Source: Candidatus Hydrogenedentota bacterium (GTDB lineage Bacteria; Hydrogenedentota; Hydrogenedentia; Hydrogenedentales; JAEUWI01). Taken from it: a stretch of 64,000 nucleotides of DNA. This document shows, in pieces, positions 25,326 to 34,158 of this stretch. A program made the translations under genes and the position numbers. The stretch lies in NCBI GenBank assembly GCA_019637335.1, contig JAHBVV010000004.1, positions 144,471 to 208,470 of the forward strand, written 5' to 3'. Positions within the stretch are counted from its first letter, which is position 1, and each line of letters opens with the position of its first letter. The notes beneath the pieces were generated by a model. That model was given only the letters and a program-made list of their open reading frames with translations. It did no database searches and was not told the DNA's origin.

Positions 25326-25493
25326 TTGATGACGGATTCGGGATGATAGCTTTGGAAATAGGTTTGCCAGCCCTGCCCATTGAATGAGACAAGGCCGCCG
25401 TTGCTATGATTCTGAGGCGCCGCGCAGCTCACGCCGCCTGGCGTAACGTTTGTGTTTCGCCCCTCGGGGCCGTTCAAACAGGAGTAGACCCTC

Positions 25494-26957
25494 ATGCGAC
25501 GCAAATTGCTTTTCCTGCTCTCCCTCCTCGTGGCCATTCCCGCTCTTACGCTCGAACCGCTGACGGTGCGCGGGAAAGACATCGTCACGCGCGGGGGCGA
25601 CGTGGTGTCGCTGCGGGGCACAAACTTCGGCGGCTGGCTTATGATGGAAACGTGGATCCCCAGCATCGAGATGGAGTGGCACGATCATCTGCCGCGCCTG
25701 GCGGAGGAGGCGGGTATTCTGGACGGCTTGAAGTCGGCCATGGCCGTGGTGGGCGAGTTTCTCGACGATGAGCACAATATTAACGATTACATCGCCCAAC
25801 TTCACGCCGAATTGCCAAAGCACGCCGAAGCCGAAGGGGTAAAACGCTATCTGGCGCTATTCGAGAAAGAGCCGAGCGTGTTCGCCGCGCACGAAATGGA
25901 TGAACTCCTGCGGAAACGCTTTGGCGATTTCGGCGCGGCGGCCATCTGGAACCACTTTCACGACACCTGGATCACCGAGACCGATTTCCAGATAGCGCGG
26001 GCCATGGGCTTCAACTTTGTCCGCATACCTTTCTGGTACCGCTGGTTTGAGAACGACGCCACGCCCTACCAGTACCACGATTACGGCTTTCATTACCTTG
26101 ACAAGGCCGTTGCCTGGGCGGAAAAGCACGGCCTCTACGCCATGCTCGATTTTCACGGCGCGGTGGGCGGCCAGAGCCCCTGGGACCACACCGGGGAACT
26201 GAGCCGGGGCGAGTTTTTCAAGAACGCGGAATTTCAAAAGCGTACCGCGGCGCTCTGGAAGCACATCGCGGCGCGCTATGCCGGCAATGCGACGGTGTTC
26301 GCCTACGACGCGCTCAATGAGCCGTTCAGCGCGGAGGGCGTCGAGGATTGGACCAAGGCCCACGACCTTATCTACGACGCCATTCGCGAGGTTGACGCGG
26401 ATACGATTATCGTAATGGAAGATGGCTACAAGCTGGAGTTCGAGCAGTGGTCCCCCACCGGATTCTTCCCGAAACCATCGGATCTGGGCTGGGCGAATGT
26501 GGTCTACTCGTTTCACTTCTACTCCGGGGCCGATCCCCTATTCACGACGAACGCCGGTGCGGCGGATCACGTCAAGCGCGCGAAGGAAGTGCTCCGGCTC
26601 GGGAAAATGGAGCAGGATCGCTGCAATGTTCCCATTTATCTCGGCGAATTCAGCACGATGGGCGATTCGGAAAACGATATCGAGGGAATGCGCCACTTCC
26701 TGACCATGTTCAACGAGAACGGCTGGCACTGGTCGCCCTGGACCTGGAAATACGTCAACGACGACGAGGAAGGTTCCATCTGGGGCGTCTACCAATACGC
26801 GTACCCGTGGCCGGGCACGCCAAACCTCTACCGCGACTCGAAAGAATCGGTACACGAAGTCATCAACCGGCTGACCATGAACAACTTTGTGGAGAAGCGC
26901 GCGTTTGCGGACGTGCTCCGCGCCTGCCTCGCCCAGCCCGTGCGCGGCGCAGAATAA
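25494..26957 (+). CDS. Secreted GH5-type glycoside hydrolase (cellulase/glucanase-like)
   Basis: A 487-residue enzyme with a signal peptide ('MRRKLLFLLSLLVAIPALT'). Landmarks of GH5 are 'LRGTNFGGWL' near the N-terminus, 'FVRIPFWYRWF', the acid/base Glu in 'YDALNEPF' and the nucleophile Glu in 'IYLGEFS'. An insertion between about residues 65 and 125 distinguishes it from minimal GH5 barrels. AGGAG 9 nt before the ATG supports the start. It would cut beta-1,4 or beta-1,3 glucans outside the cell. Its stop is 13 bp from the convergent reverse transcriptase stop. A copy of the 41-bp box lies upstream. Confidence 0.88.
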   Translation: MRRKLLFLLSLLVAIPALTLEPLTVRGKDIVTRGGDVVSLRGTNFGGWLMMETWIPSIEMEWHDHLPRLAEEAGILDGLKSAMAVVGEFLDDEHNINDYIAQLHAELPKHAEAEGVKRYLALFEKEPSVFAAHEMDELLRKRFGDFGAAAIWNHFHDTWITETDFQIARAMGFNFVRIPFWYRWFENDATPYQYHDYGFHYLDKAVAWAEKHGLYAMLDFHGAVGGQSPWDHTGELSRGEFFKNAEFQKRTAALWKHIAARYAGNATVFAYDALNEPFSAEGVEDWTKAHDLIYDAIREVDADTIIVMEDGYKLEFEQWSPTGFFPKPSDLGWANVVYSFHFYSGADPLFTTNAGAADHVKRAKEVLRLGKMEQDRCNVPIYLGEFSTMGDSENDIEGMRHFLTMFNENGWHWSPWTWKYVNDDEEGSIWGVYQYAYPWPGTPNLYRDSKESVHEVINRLTMNNFVEKRAFADVLRACLAQPVRGAE

Positions 26958-26970
26958 CGCTGCCGGGGGG

Positions 26971-27849
26971 CTACGCGGGATCCGACCGGGGTGGCTGGTG
27001 CGCGGCGACCATCTGCTCCAGCGCGGCCCATCCCTGGCGTTGTTGGGGGGTCAGGGTTGCCCCGCTACCCGCGCGCAGCCGGTGGTCGACGGCGCGCAGC
27101 CAGCGGCGGGTGGCCCGGGGCAACGCAACGCGTTCATTGACGACCAGCCCGGTCACCTGCTGTTGCTGGTGGCGCCGCCGGATGCGGAGCTTCTTCTTCT
27201 GGTGCAGTTTGTAGCCGCCCTCCTCCGCCACAATCCGCTTGGTGTGGTAGAGGATAGCCTGGATGTCGTTGTGGCGGTCCTCCGCGAGCGAAAAGGTCAG
27301 ATCGTCGGCGTAGCGGGTATACACCGCGCCATGCTTCCGCGCGAGGCCGTCCAGGCGCGCGTCGAGTCGGTAATTCACGGCGTTGCTGAGCGCGGGGCTC
27401 GTCGGCGCGCCCTGGGGGAGGCCGCCTTCGTGGGTGCAGATCCGGGCCAGCAATTTGGCCGCCGCGCGGTTCCAGCCCATCCGCTGGAGATAGCGCCGGA
27501 CGCGCTTTGCATCGGTACTGCCGAAGAAATCGCGGATGTCCATCCGGATGACGGCGGCGCGTCCCGCGTGGCAGGCCGCGTTGCTGGCGATCGAATAGCC
27601 CGGGCGAAATCCGGTGACGCACGGGTGCACCGGGAGACGCTTGAGGAGGCGCTGATAGATCTGGCGCTGCGCGGCCTTCAGTTCGGGATCGGGCGCGCTG
27701 ATCGTTCGGGTCCCGCCGCCGCGCTTGGGCAGGGTAAAGGTGTGGTAGGCGACCTTCACCGCCTCCAGATCGGCGAGGGGCAGGCCAATGCGTTCGGCCA
27801 GTTCCCCGGGGGCGCGCCCGCCGCCGGTCAGCCAGGACCAGAATGCCAT
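26971..27849 (-). CDS. Retron-type reverse transcriptase
   Basis: A 292-residue reverse transcriptase. The active site is YADD (residues 180-183), with the first catalytic Asp at D104 ('IRMDIRDFF'). The 'GLPQGAPTSPALSN' block is at 143-156. Two retron-specific regions are present: NAxxH (N90-H94, 'NAACH') and VTG (V232-G234, 'VTGLVVN'). There is no maturase or fused effector domain. ATG 27849 with GGGAG about 10 nt upstream is preferred over 27912, because the longer frame would translate the ncRNA terminator. The ncRNA lies directly upstream on the same strand. Retron RTs copy part of the ncRNA into a branched RNA-DNA hybrid (msDNA), usually in phage defence. Confidence 0.93.
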   Translation of the reverse strand: MAFWSWLTGGGRAPGELAERIGLPLADLEAVKVAYHTFTLPKRGGGTRTISAPDPELKAAQRQIYQRLLKRLPVHPCVTGFRPGYSIASNAACHAGRAAVIRMDIRDFFGSTDAKRVRRYLQRMGWNRAAAKLLARICTHEGGLPQGAPTSPALSNAVNYRLDARLDGLARKHGAVYTRYADDLTFSLAEDRHNDIQAILYHTKRIVAEEGGYKLHQKKKLRIRRRHQQQQVTGLVVNERVALPRATRRWLRAVDHRLRAGSGATLTPQQRQGWAALEQMVAAHQPPRSDPA

Positions 27850-27878
27850 GTCGCGAGAATCTCCCGTCCGAAAGCCGT

Positions 27879-27910
27879 GAAAAGGCGGCGCCGGCCGAAG
27901 CCGGCGCCGC
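27879..27910 (-). terminator. Strong intrinsic terminator between retron ncRNA and RT gene
   Basis: On the minus strand an 11-bp perfect stem (GCGGCGCCGGC and its complement) with a TTCG tetraloop is followed by CTTTTC. It begins at the base where the a2 segment of the ncRNA ends and lies 30 bp before the RT start codon. Confidence 0.88.
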
Positions 27911-28022
27911 ACTTGCCTTGCTTACCATGCGATGGTAACACGGACTCTTTCATCGGGCCAGGTGGCCCGGTTGACGAAACATCAACCCACGCCCTGCATT
28001 TGGGCGCCGCCAAGGCAAGCGC
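27909..28022 (-). ncRNA. Predicted retron msr-msd ncRNA
   Basis: About 114 nt. The 5' end GCGCTTGCCTTG (28022-28011) pairs with CAAGGCAAGTGC-type sequence at 27920-27909, giving a 12-bp a1/a2 helix with one G-U pair. Between them lie four hairpins: CGCCC/GGGCG; GGTTGA/TCAACC with loop TGTTTCG; CGGGCCA/TGGCCCG; and TTACCA/TGGTAA with loop TCGCA. The TGTTTCG loop is like the GTTTCG-loop hairpin of the E. coli Ec86 msr, from memory. The position immediately before the RT, the closing helix and a promoter whose start point falls at the a1 end make this a strong candidate. The RNA is short, so the msDNA would be short too. Confidence 0.8.
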
Positions 28023-28027
28023 CCTCA

Positions 28028-28056
28028 AGTATAAGTGGGTGGATCGCTGGCGTCAA
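28028..28056 (-). promoter_or_regulatory. Consensus promoter of the retron ncRNA
   Basis: Read on the minus strand, TTGACG (28056-28051), 17 bp, TATACT (28033-28028). The expected transcription start, six or seven bases downstream, is 28021-28022, exactly where the a1 segment of the ncRNA begins. Confidence 0.85.
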
Positions 28057-28073
28057 TCCCGGCGATGGCGCCC

Positions 28074-28451
28074 TCACTGGGTCGCCCCGAGCTGCTGTAG
28101 CACTTGCGCGACTTCTGTCTTACCAAGCTCCTGGGCGTATTTCAGCGGTGTCCTGCGCGAGGTGTCCGTCATCTCGATAAATGCGCCCTGCTGCACCATC
28201 AGCACCACAATGTCGACGTTTCCGCCCTTTACGGCGGCGTGCAACGGCGTCATGCCCTCGTGGTTGATCAGGTTGTGGTCCCAGTCACCCGCCGCGATGA
28301 AGTATTGCACGGCTTCCAGGTCGCCGGCGGCGGCGGCCTGATAGATATCGTCCATTGGCTGGTAAACCGCCGGAGCGCTTTTTTCGTTCAGATTATTGCA
28401 CCCCGCGGCCACGGCGGCCAGTACGATTACCCACGTCCAACGCGTTTTCAT
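28074..28451 (-). CDS. Ankyrin-repeat lipoprotein
   Basis: A 125-residue secreted protein. The start 'MKTRWTWVIVLAAVAAGC' is a lipoprotein signal with Cys18 as the lipidated residue. The remainder holds about three ankyrin repeats ('DDIYQAAAAGDLEAVQYFIAAG', 'MTPLHAAVKGGNVDIVVLMV', 'RTPLKYAQELGKTEVAQVL'). Ankyrin repeats mediate protein contacts. GGAGG lies 5 nt before the ATG. It is directly upstream of the retron on the same strand, but its export signal makes a role as retron effector unlikely. Confidence 0.85.
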   Translation of the reverse strand: MKTRWTWVIVLAAVAAGCNNLNEKSAPAVYQPMDDIYQAAAAGDLEAVQYFIAAGDWDHNLINHEGMTPLHAAVKGGNVDIVVLMVQQGAFIEMTDTSRRTPLKYAQELGKTEVAQVLQQLGATQ

Positions 28452-28514
28452 TGCGCCTCCAGTTCCCTGAGCCAAGCTCGGCCCGGCATCCCCGCGGGGA
28501 GCCGCACTTCGGTG

Positions 28515-28550
28515 AAAAAAACGGGCGCGCGCCCAGCCCGGGCGCGCGCC
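28515..28550 (-). terminator. Intrinsic terminator of the pseudopilin gene
   Basis: On the minus strand an 11-bp stem GGCGCGCGCCC with its complement and a 5-nt loop is followed by CG and seven T residues. It lies about 45 bp beyond the stop at 28594. Confidence 0.88.
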
Positions 28551-28593
28551 ACGCTCAACTACTCCAGTTCACGGTCAAACTAACCAGCCAGCA

Positions 28594-29613
28594 TCAGGTC
28601 GCGCGACCGATGATTGCGGTGCGGCCGTCGCCGATGTCGCCGTCCGGCGCCTCGTACTTCACAAACGACACGTGGCCGTCCATGTAGAGTACGTTGATGC
28701 CGCCGGGGATGTGGGCGAAGCCATCCTTGCTGCGGCCGCTCACACCAATCCGGTCCCACATGACGAAGACTTCGCTCTGGGCCTTGGCGCTCGCGCCCGG
28801 GTTGTTGATGTCGGTTATCAGGAAGCGCTCGACGCCTTCACGGAGCACCAGGATCGAATCGCGACTTCCGCCACTGCCCTGAACGAGCGTCTTGCTGACC
28901 CCGACCGCGTTGTACTGTGCTTCGACGCTGTCAAAGTAGGCTTGGGCGGCCGCCAGGGTCGCCGTATTGCCGTAGGGGTGGCCGGAACCGAAACGGATGT
29001 CGTTGCTCGCAAGATTCACCCACGCCGCACGGGATGCGGCATCCACCGTTCCCGGGAAAGCGCTGCGCCACGTCGACCAAACGTAACGCATGGTATCCAA
29101 GGTGTGGGTGTTATCCGCCAGCCAGTTGACGTAGATGTAATTGCGGTCGTCGAACAGCGTCGCATTCAGGCCCCAGCCCAGTGTCTGATCAATCGGCGAG
29201 CGGCACCATCCGCCCGAGGGACACATGAAGTTGTCGGGGTTCTGGTGGGAATCCACACCGGAAGGACACCAGTAGATGTTCAGGTCGGCAATGTATTCCG
29301 GATAGATCAACACACCCTGGGGCGCGCTCAACATCTTGTGAGGGCCGCAGGCGCTGCCAACGGCGCCCGGATCACCCGCGCTCTGACAGGGCAGGCGCTC
29401 CACGCCCGTGGACATCCGCGGGAACTTCTCGCCCTGGGACTCGTTCGCGTACATCTTGTACACGAGGCCCCACTGTTTCAGGTTGTTCTGGCAGCTTGCG
29501 CGCCGTGCGGCCTCGCGGGCGCGGGCCAGCGCCGGCAGCAGAATCGCCGCCAGGATGCCGATGATCGCGATAACCACCAGCAGTTCGATCAAAGTAAAAC
29601 CTTTTCTACGCAT
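28594..29613 (-). CDS. DUF1559 family type II secretion-like pseudopilin
   Basis: A 339-residue protein with a class III (prepilin) signal, '[19 protein letters not shown]', cut by prepilin peptidase after Gly. The hydrophobic helix is followed by '[22 protein letters not shown]', the DUF1559 signature. The end, '[12 protein letters not shown]', is the usual H-X9-DG-type C-terminal motif of this expanded family of PVC and related phyla. Such proteins are thought to form short pseudopili or surface fibres. GGAGAG precedes the ATG. The 314-bp region upstream (29614-29927) is AT-rich with no gene. Confidence 0.92.
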   Translation of the reverse strand: MRRKGFTLIELLVVIAIIGILAAILLPALARAREAARRASCQNNLKQWGLVYKMYANESQGEKFPRMSTGVERLPCQSAGDPGAVGSACGPHKMLSAPQGVLIYPEYIADLNIYWCPSGVDSHQNPDNFMCPSGGWCRSPIDQTLGWGLNATLFDDRNYIYVNWLADNTHTLDTMRYVWSTWRSAFPGTVDAASRAAWVNLASNDIRFGSGHPYGNTATLAAAQAYFDSVEAQYNAVGVSKTLVQGSGGSRDSILVLREGVERFLITDINNPGASAKAQSEVFVMWDRIGVSGRSKDGFAHIPGGINVLYMDGHVSFVKYEAPDGDIGDGRTAIIGRAT

Positions 29614-29927
29614 TGCTCTCTCCTCGTTAAATTAAAAGGGGTATGAAACACAAGGAAACTGACTCTCTACGCACGAGGACAGCACCCACGCCGTTGAGCT
29701 CGACCTTTGGGAAGCTGACCCAACTTCCCGCTTCCGTCGCAGCCACCGTCTTCGTGATTTCCAATATAGCAGGGAAGTCCCTATTCGTCAATAAAAAAAA
29801 TAAAAACAGTCATTATAGCTGGTAAAACAATAATTCCGTAGATTCATATCGCGTATACCGCGCGTATCGATAATATTATGTTCAACTCGAAGGAATTTAT
29901 AAAGGCTTGCGGCGCCGGATCTTCGGA
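29614..29927. other. AT-rich intergenic region upstream of the pseudopilin gene
   Basis: It is clearly richer in A and T than its surroundings, including an A-run near 29800 and 'GATAATATTATG' near 29870. No gene is seen. It probably holds the pseudopilin promoter and the 3' end of the large hydrolase transcript, but I could not single out one promoter. Confidence 0.4.
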
Positions 29928-32900
29928 TTATTTCGTGTTGAAATGAATCCGCTGGCCGGGGATCAGACGCACCGGACCCAGCATTCCGGAGCGGGGAAGC
30001 GGCGCGAAGCCCAGGAGGGTGCTGGCGCCGTCCCCGTCGTCGTTTTTTCCGGCGCCGTAGCGCGCTTGAAGCGGTTCGGGAACCGGGGGCAGGCGATCAA
30101 GGCCGGCAATTCGGTTGATTTGGGTGTTGGTTACGCGAACCCGAAGCTGATTCAAACCGGAACGGACATGCGGCGTCACATCCAGTCGCTGATCCCGGAT
30201 CCAGACGACGCCGGCGGGCTTGTCGTTCCATTCGACCTCCGCGACGCCGCCCACAGCGCCCAGATCCAGTTCCAGAATGAGACGTTCATCCAGATAGCGA
30301 TCCGGGAGCGTAAAGTCGAGCTCGTACACGCCCGTGCCACTGAAGTGCTTCGTTTCGGCGCGCTTCGTCCAGCATTCCAGGTGCTCCAGGGTGGCTTCGT
30401 AGCGGGAGAACGTCGGGCTCTCCAATACCAACCGCCACGCGCCGCCCAGGGCAAGTGGCGCCGGGATGCCCTCAACCAATGTTTGCGCGGTTCGTCCGTC
30501 GGGCCATGTCGCGCTGACCACGCCGTTGTGGTCGGCCAGGCCCTCGACCCGCTGTTCGCCGACCGCCGTAACGCGCGCCAGGTCGCTCCGCGCGAGGTGG
30601 GGCTTCCCGGTGTCGGGCGTGAAGCGGATGGCGGTCGAGCCCCAGGCGCCGAGCCGCAACGGCAGCACCGTCGTCTCGTGCTGGCGCTCAAATTCAAGCA
30701 GGGGCGTGACGGCGCCGCGGAACGGGTCCCATTCCGCCGGTTCCTTTCCGGAAACCCGAAACGCAACGCGCATATCCACCGGACGGTCCTGAATATTGGC
30801 GACGAAATAGATATCCGTCTCGCCAGCGCGGCGGTGTTCGTAGACCAGCCCGTTGTTTTCGCGAAGATCCTCGCGGACGAAGTCGATGCCGAAGTCCGGC
30901 GTCACATGCCGCCGCAGCGTATTGACGAAGGGGTCGAACACGCTGGCCCGGAGGCTCAGGAGGTCGGAGCGGTCGATGACCTCGCGGATGTGGTAGGTTT
31001 GGCCGTCCCCCACGCGCCGGGGCGCGGTGGCGTCCCGGCCGCGCGGCGTATCAAACAGTTCGGCGGCGATGGACCGAACCCGGGCGTCGTTTGCGGCGTG
31101 ATCCCGCAGTCCGGTGGCGAATTCGGGCGCGCGTTCGAGGGCGATCGCCACGCCGCCGCCTTCGACGTAGACACGGATGCGCTCCAGCGAATCCAACGGC
31201 ATCGCCTCGATATTGGGGAGGAGCAGCATCCGGTAGGCAAGATCCCCGACGCGAATGGCTTGCCCATCGAATACGGCGCGGCCCTGCAGGACATCGTCGT
31301 TGATGAGGTCGAAGTCGTAGCCGTTGGCGTGCAGGAGGCCCCCGAGCGCGCCCCACTCGAAGCCGCGGGTCCACTTGCGGGCGTTGAGGACGTCCTTCGT
31401 CCACTGGCTGGCGAGTGGCGAATAGATCGCGATATCCGCCACGGGATGCCCCTGTCGCATGAGGTATGACGTGCGCGCCACGTAGTCCGCGAGGTGGTGG
31501 TAATACTTCCACCAGGTGTTTTCGTGATTGATGCGCGCGCCGGAGAAGAACCCACGCGACGGCGCGATGTCGCGTTCCGGCGTGGCGACGTAGCCGTGGT
31601 TGTAGAATTTGTTCGCGCCCGCCCGGAAGAAGGTGTCGCTGGCGATCTTGAGCTCCTCCAGCGTGGCGCGGTAGGGTTCCCAGTGGATGTAGGTGTAGGC
31701 CTCCACCGTGATGACATTGCGCCCGTAGAGATGCGCGCCGGACGCCGTGTATTCCCTCGGGCCGATGCGCGTGTCGAACCACGGCACGGTGTCCTTCTCC
31801 CCCGCCGTGATTTCCATTTCGGGCAGGTGGGTCATGCCCGCGCCTTCGAGGATGTCGGTGGGAAAGCCATAGGGCTGGATGCGCCCCTTCACGCCATTCG
31901 CCTCGCACCAGGCCAGGAAGGGCTTGAAGAAGTGCTCGATGCCGGCGTGGTGGAGAAAGGCGTTTACGTCGTAACGGATGCGCGGCGCCAGGTCCCCCAC
32001 TTCCCACCAGATCGCGGGCAGCCAGGGGCGAAGGTCGTAGCCGTGCAATGCCTCGAACTCGTCCAGCAGGCCGCCGCTCCAGTAGATGCCGCCCGGGAGC
32101 AGCGCCACTTCGAAGCTGTCGCAGAAGACGGACTCCACGGTGGTCCCGAAGTCCGCGCCGAGGGCCTCCTTGTACTTCCCGCCCACCACGGCGCAGTGCC
32201 GCTCCATGGCGCCGGTGTTGAAGTGGTCGATGGCGTTTCCATCCCCCGTGTAGGTGAGCCAGAAGGCCATGAGCCGCCAGTCGCCCTCGGGAATCTCCCA
32301 CGCGAGGCTATGGCCTTCCGCCTGCGCGGTGAGGTCCACGAGGGAATCGGGATCCAGGCTCCCGTCCGCAATCCGCCCCGCAACCACGGCAATCAGCCGG
32401 TCCGCGGCGGTGATTTCCTTACCGGAAACGCCGAATCCCCCACTCCGGGCCTCCACCTCAACCGGCAGCGGCCCCGCGAAACGTCCCGGCCCGCGCAATT
32501 CGATCGCCGTGGGAACCATGTTCTGGCTCCGGTCCTCCTGCGGCGCCCAGTCGTTCCCGATGACCCAGCCGGGGCCGCCAAAATTGAGGGAGAACTCCAT
32601 CCCGAGGCGTTTGGCTTCGGAGACGGCGTGGCGGACGAGATCCAGGTATTCGGGCGAGAGATAGTCCACGTTGCCCTTTTCATAGACCGGCCCCATGGTA
32701 ATCTGCTCGACCCCGCCAATGCCCTGCGCGCGCATCTGTTCGAGCTGGAAGGTGATGTCCTCCTTCGACAGCGCGTTGCCCATCCACCACCAGCGCGTGT
32801 GCGGGCGGCAGTCGACCGGGGGATCCCGGAAAGTGGCGGGATCGGGGCCGGTGGCGCCGGTCGCCTCGGCGGGGCATGAAAGCGGGCAGAGCAGGGCGGC

Positions 32901-32936
32901 GACGATCGCGCAACGCGCGAGAAACGAAACAGGCAT
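29928..32936 (-). CDS. Secreted GH106-type glycoside hydrolase (alpha-L-rhamnosidase-like)
   Basis: A 1002-residue exported enzyme (signal peptide residues 1-25). The N-terminal block 'TRWWWMGNALSKEDITFQLEQMRAQGIGGVEQ', followed by 'SPEYLDLVRHAVSEAKRLGMEFSLNFGGPGW', matches the opening of GH106 rhamnosidases. The C-terminal third is a beta-sandwich/galactose-binding-like region ('YELDFTLPDRYLDERLILEL', 'VWIRDQRLDVTPHV'). GH106 enzymes release terminal rhamnose from pectin-like glycans. GGGAG lies 10 nt before the ATG. Sequence identity of the catalytic glutamates could not be checked. Confidence 0.78.
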   Translation of the reverse strand: MPVSFLARCAIVAALLCPLSCPAEATGATGPDPATFRDPPVDCRPHTRWWWMGNALSKEDITFQLEQMRAQGIGGVEQITMGPVYEKGNVDYLSPEYLDLVRHAVSEAKRLGMEFSLNFGGPGWVIGNDWAPQEDRSQNMVPTAIELRGPGRFAGPLPVEVEARSGGFGVSGKEITAADRLIAVVAGRIADGSLDPDSLVDLTAQAEGHSLAWEIPEGDWRLMAFWLTYTGDGNAIDHFNTGAMERHCAVVGGKYKEALGADFGTTVESVFCDSFEVALLPGGIYWSGGLLDEFEALHGYDLRPWLPAIWWEVGDLAPRIRYDVNAFLHHAGIEHFFKPFLAWCEANGVKGRIQPYGFPTDILEGAGMTHLPEMEITAGEKDTVPWFDTRIGPREYTASGAHLYGRNVITVEAYTYIHWEPYRATLEELKIASDTFFRAGANKFYNHGYVATPERDIAPSRGFFSGARINHENTWWKYYHHLADYVARTSYLMRQGHPVADIAIYSPLASQWTKDVLNARKWTRGFEWGALGGLLHANGYDFDLINDDVLQGRAVFDGQAIRVGDLAYRMLLLPNIEAMPLDSLERIRVYVEGGGVAIALERAPEFATGLRDHAANDARVRSIAAELFDTPRGRDATAPRRVGDGQTYHIREVIDRSDLLSLRASVFDPFVNTLRRHVTPDFGIDFVREDLRENNGLVYEHRRAGETDIYFVANIQDRPVDMRVAFRVSGKEPAEWDPFRGAVTPLLEFERQHETTVLPLRLGAWGSTAIRFTPDTGKPHLARSDLARVTAVGEQRVEGLADHNGVVSATWPDGRTAQTLVEGIPAPLALGGAWRLVLESPTFSRYEATLEHLECWTKRAETKHFSGTGVYELDFTLPDRYLDERLILELDLGAVGGVAEVEWNDKPAGVVWIRDQRLDVTPHVRSGLNQLRVRVTNTQINRIAGLDRLPPVPEPLQARYGAGKNDDGDGASTLLGFAPLPRSGMLGPVRLIPGQRIHFNTK

Positions 32937-34158
32937 GGTTCACACTCCCATCCCCCGGGAAAAACTACGCCGGCGCGTTCGCCTTCACGAAAAGGCTACG
33001 GGCGCGGTGCAATCGCATTTCAACTTCGTAACCGTTTAGCCGTCTGAAGCAAAGAAGTTTTTCAACCACGAATGAACACGAATTCACACGAATAAGAGAG
33101 ACTATTGACCGGGTTCGAAGACTCAAACGGAACGATAGCAGGTCGGCCTTTGATTTCTTGAAGAGCAGGGCTTTCCTACAGATTTGCACAGGGCAGCCTC
33201 TGGCCGCAACCAAAGAAATGATCACCACGAAGGGCGCGAAGGTCACGAAGAGAGGAAGTTTTTGAAGGGGGGCATGCCAATGAGTTTGGAATGGAGCCGA
33301 GTCGGGATGCGGGGTCGATGCGCGGGAGGGATTGGATCGGGGGCCACAAAGAGCACAGAGAACACAAAAGATTTGATTGAACCGCGAATGAACGCGAATG
33401 GACTCAGCGCGGCCTTTGGCCGCGATCTGAAGTTTTGACCACGGATTACACGGATTGCACGGATAGAGAAGGAGTTTGATGAGTTCAACCGCGATTGGTC
33501 ACGAATGAAGGAAGTATCGTATCGCCTTGGGAGTCCGGGGCCGCGTCTTGTGGCGTTGATGGGCCGTTCGAAGGCGCCGCACGCGCTGCGTCAGCCTGGA
33601 AGGCTAACCCACGTTGGCCGCCCATGTAGACACTGGGGTTATCTTCGTTCGGCCAGACATTAATGATCGGTCCAAGTACGCCAAGACCGGATGAACCACT
33701 TTATGCGATCACCGCGCTTTTGTATCGCCCCCGGTGCCCATTGGATTCCATTGCCGGGGACGCCGCGATTCTATTTCAGATCAGCCGTGCCCGTTGAAAG
33801 TCAACGCAGGCGTTGCCGCAGGCAAGAATGCCCGCGATCCCTTAGCCGTGCTATCTCGTAGATTACCGAAGCGCCTGGAATCATTCCTGCTCATTGCTTC
33901 ATACGGCTAACGTATTACGAATTACTCAACTTCCAGCACGCGGCGAGCGCCATACGAACCTGCAATGTGAGGAAGGGCGCGTGCTGGGGCTACCCCGGCC
34001 GGGACGTACCCCCGCTCTGGCGCGCTTGCCGATTGGATGGCGGGGATATGGTTGACGCCGGGGTGCGCATTCCAGGAGCGGGCGTGTGTGCGCGGGTACG
34101 TCCCTTGTCCGCGGCGGCTTTTGCCGGGGGGAACGACCGCGATCCTGGTTGGCGGCGC
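32937..34158. other. Intergenic region holding a MITE-type insertion and repeat DNA
   Basis: 1.2 kb without genes. Positions 33028-33925 are an IS66-like non-autonomous element (listed separately). The rest is short flanking sequence; 33934-34158 has GC-rich dyads only. Open frames antisense to the next gene extend into it and look spurious. Confidence 0.6.
33028..33925. mobile_element. Non-autonomous IS66-like insertion with perfect 8-bp target duplication
   Basis: The 898-bp element is flanked by TCAACTTC at 33020-33027 and again at 33926-33933. The left end is GTAACCGTTTAGCCGTC. The right end, read inward, is GTAATTCGTAATACGTTAGC, which carries a 7-base doubling of the outer part. Inside are dispersed repeat motifs such as 'CACGAATGAACACGAATTC' (also present inverted near 24430), 'GATCACCACGAAGGGC' (also at 55808) and 'ACCACGGATTACACGG'. 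No gene is seen. Confidence 0.82.

Noticed and set aside
28074-28451. Ankyrin protein as retron effector
   Set aside because: It has a lipoprotein export signal and its own ribosome site, and the retron has its own promoter downstream of it. Retron effectors act in the cytoplasm or inner membrane.
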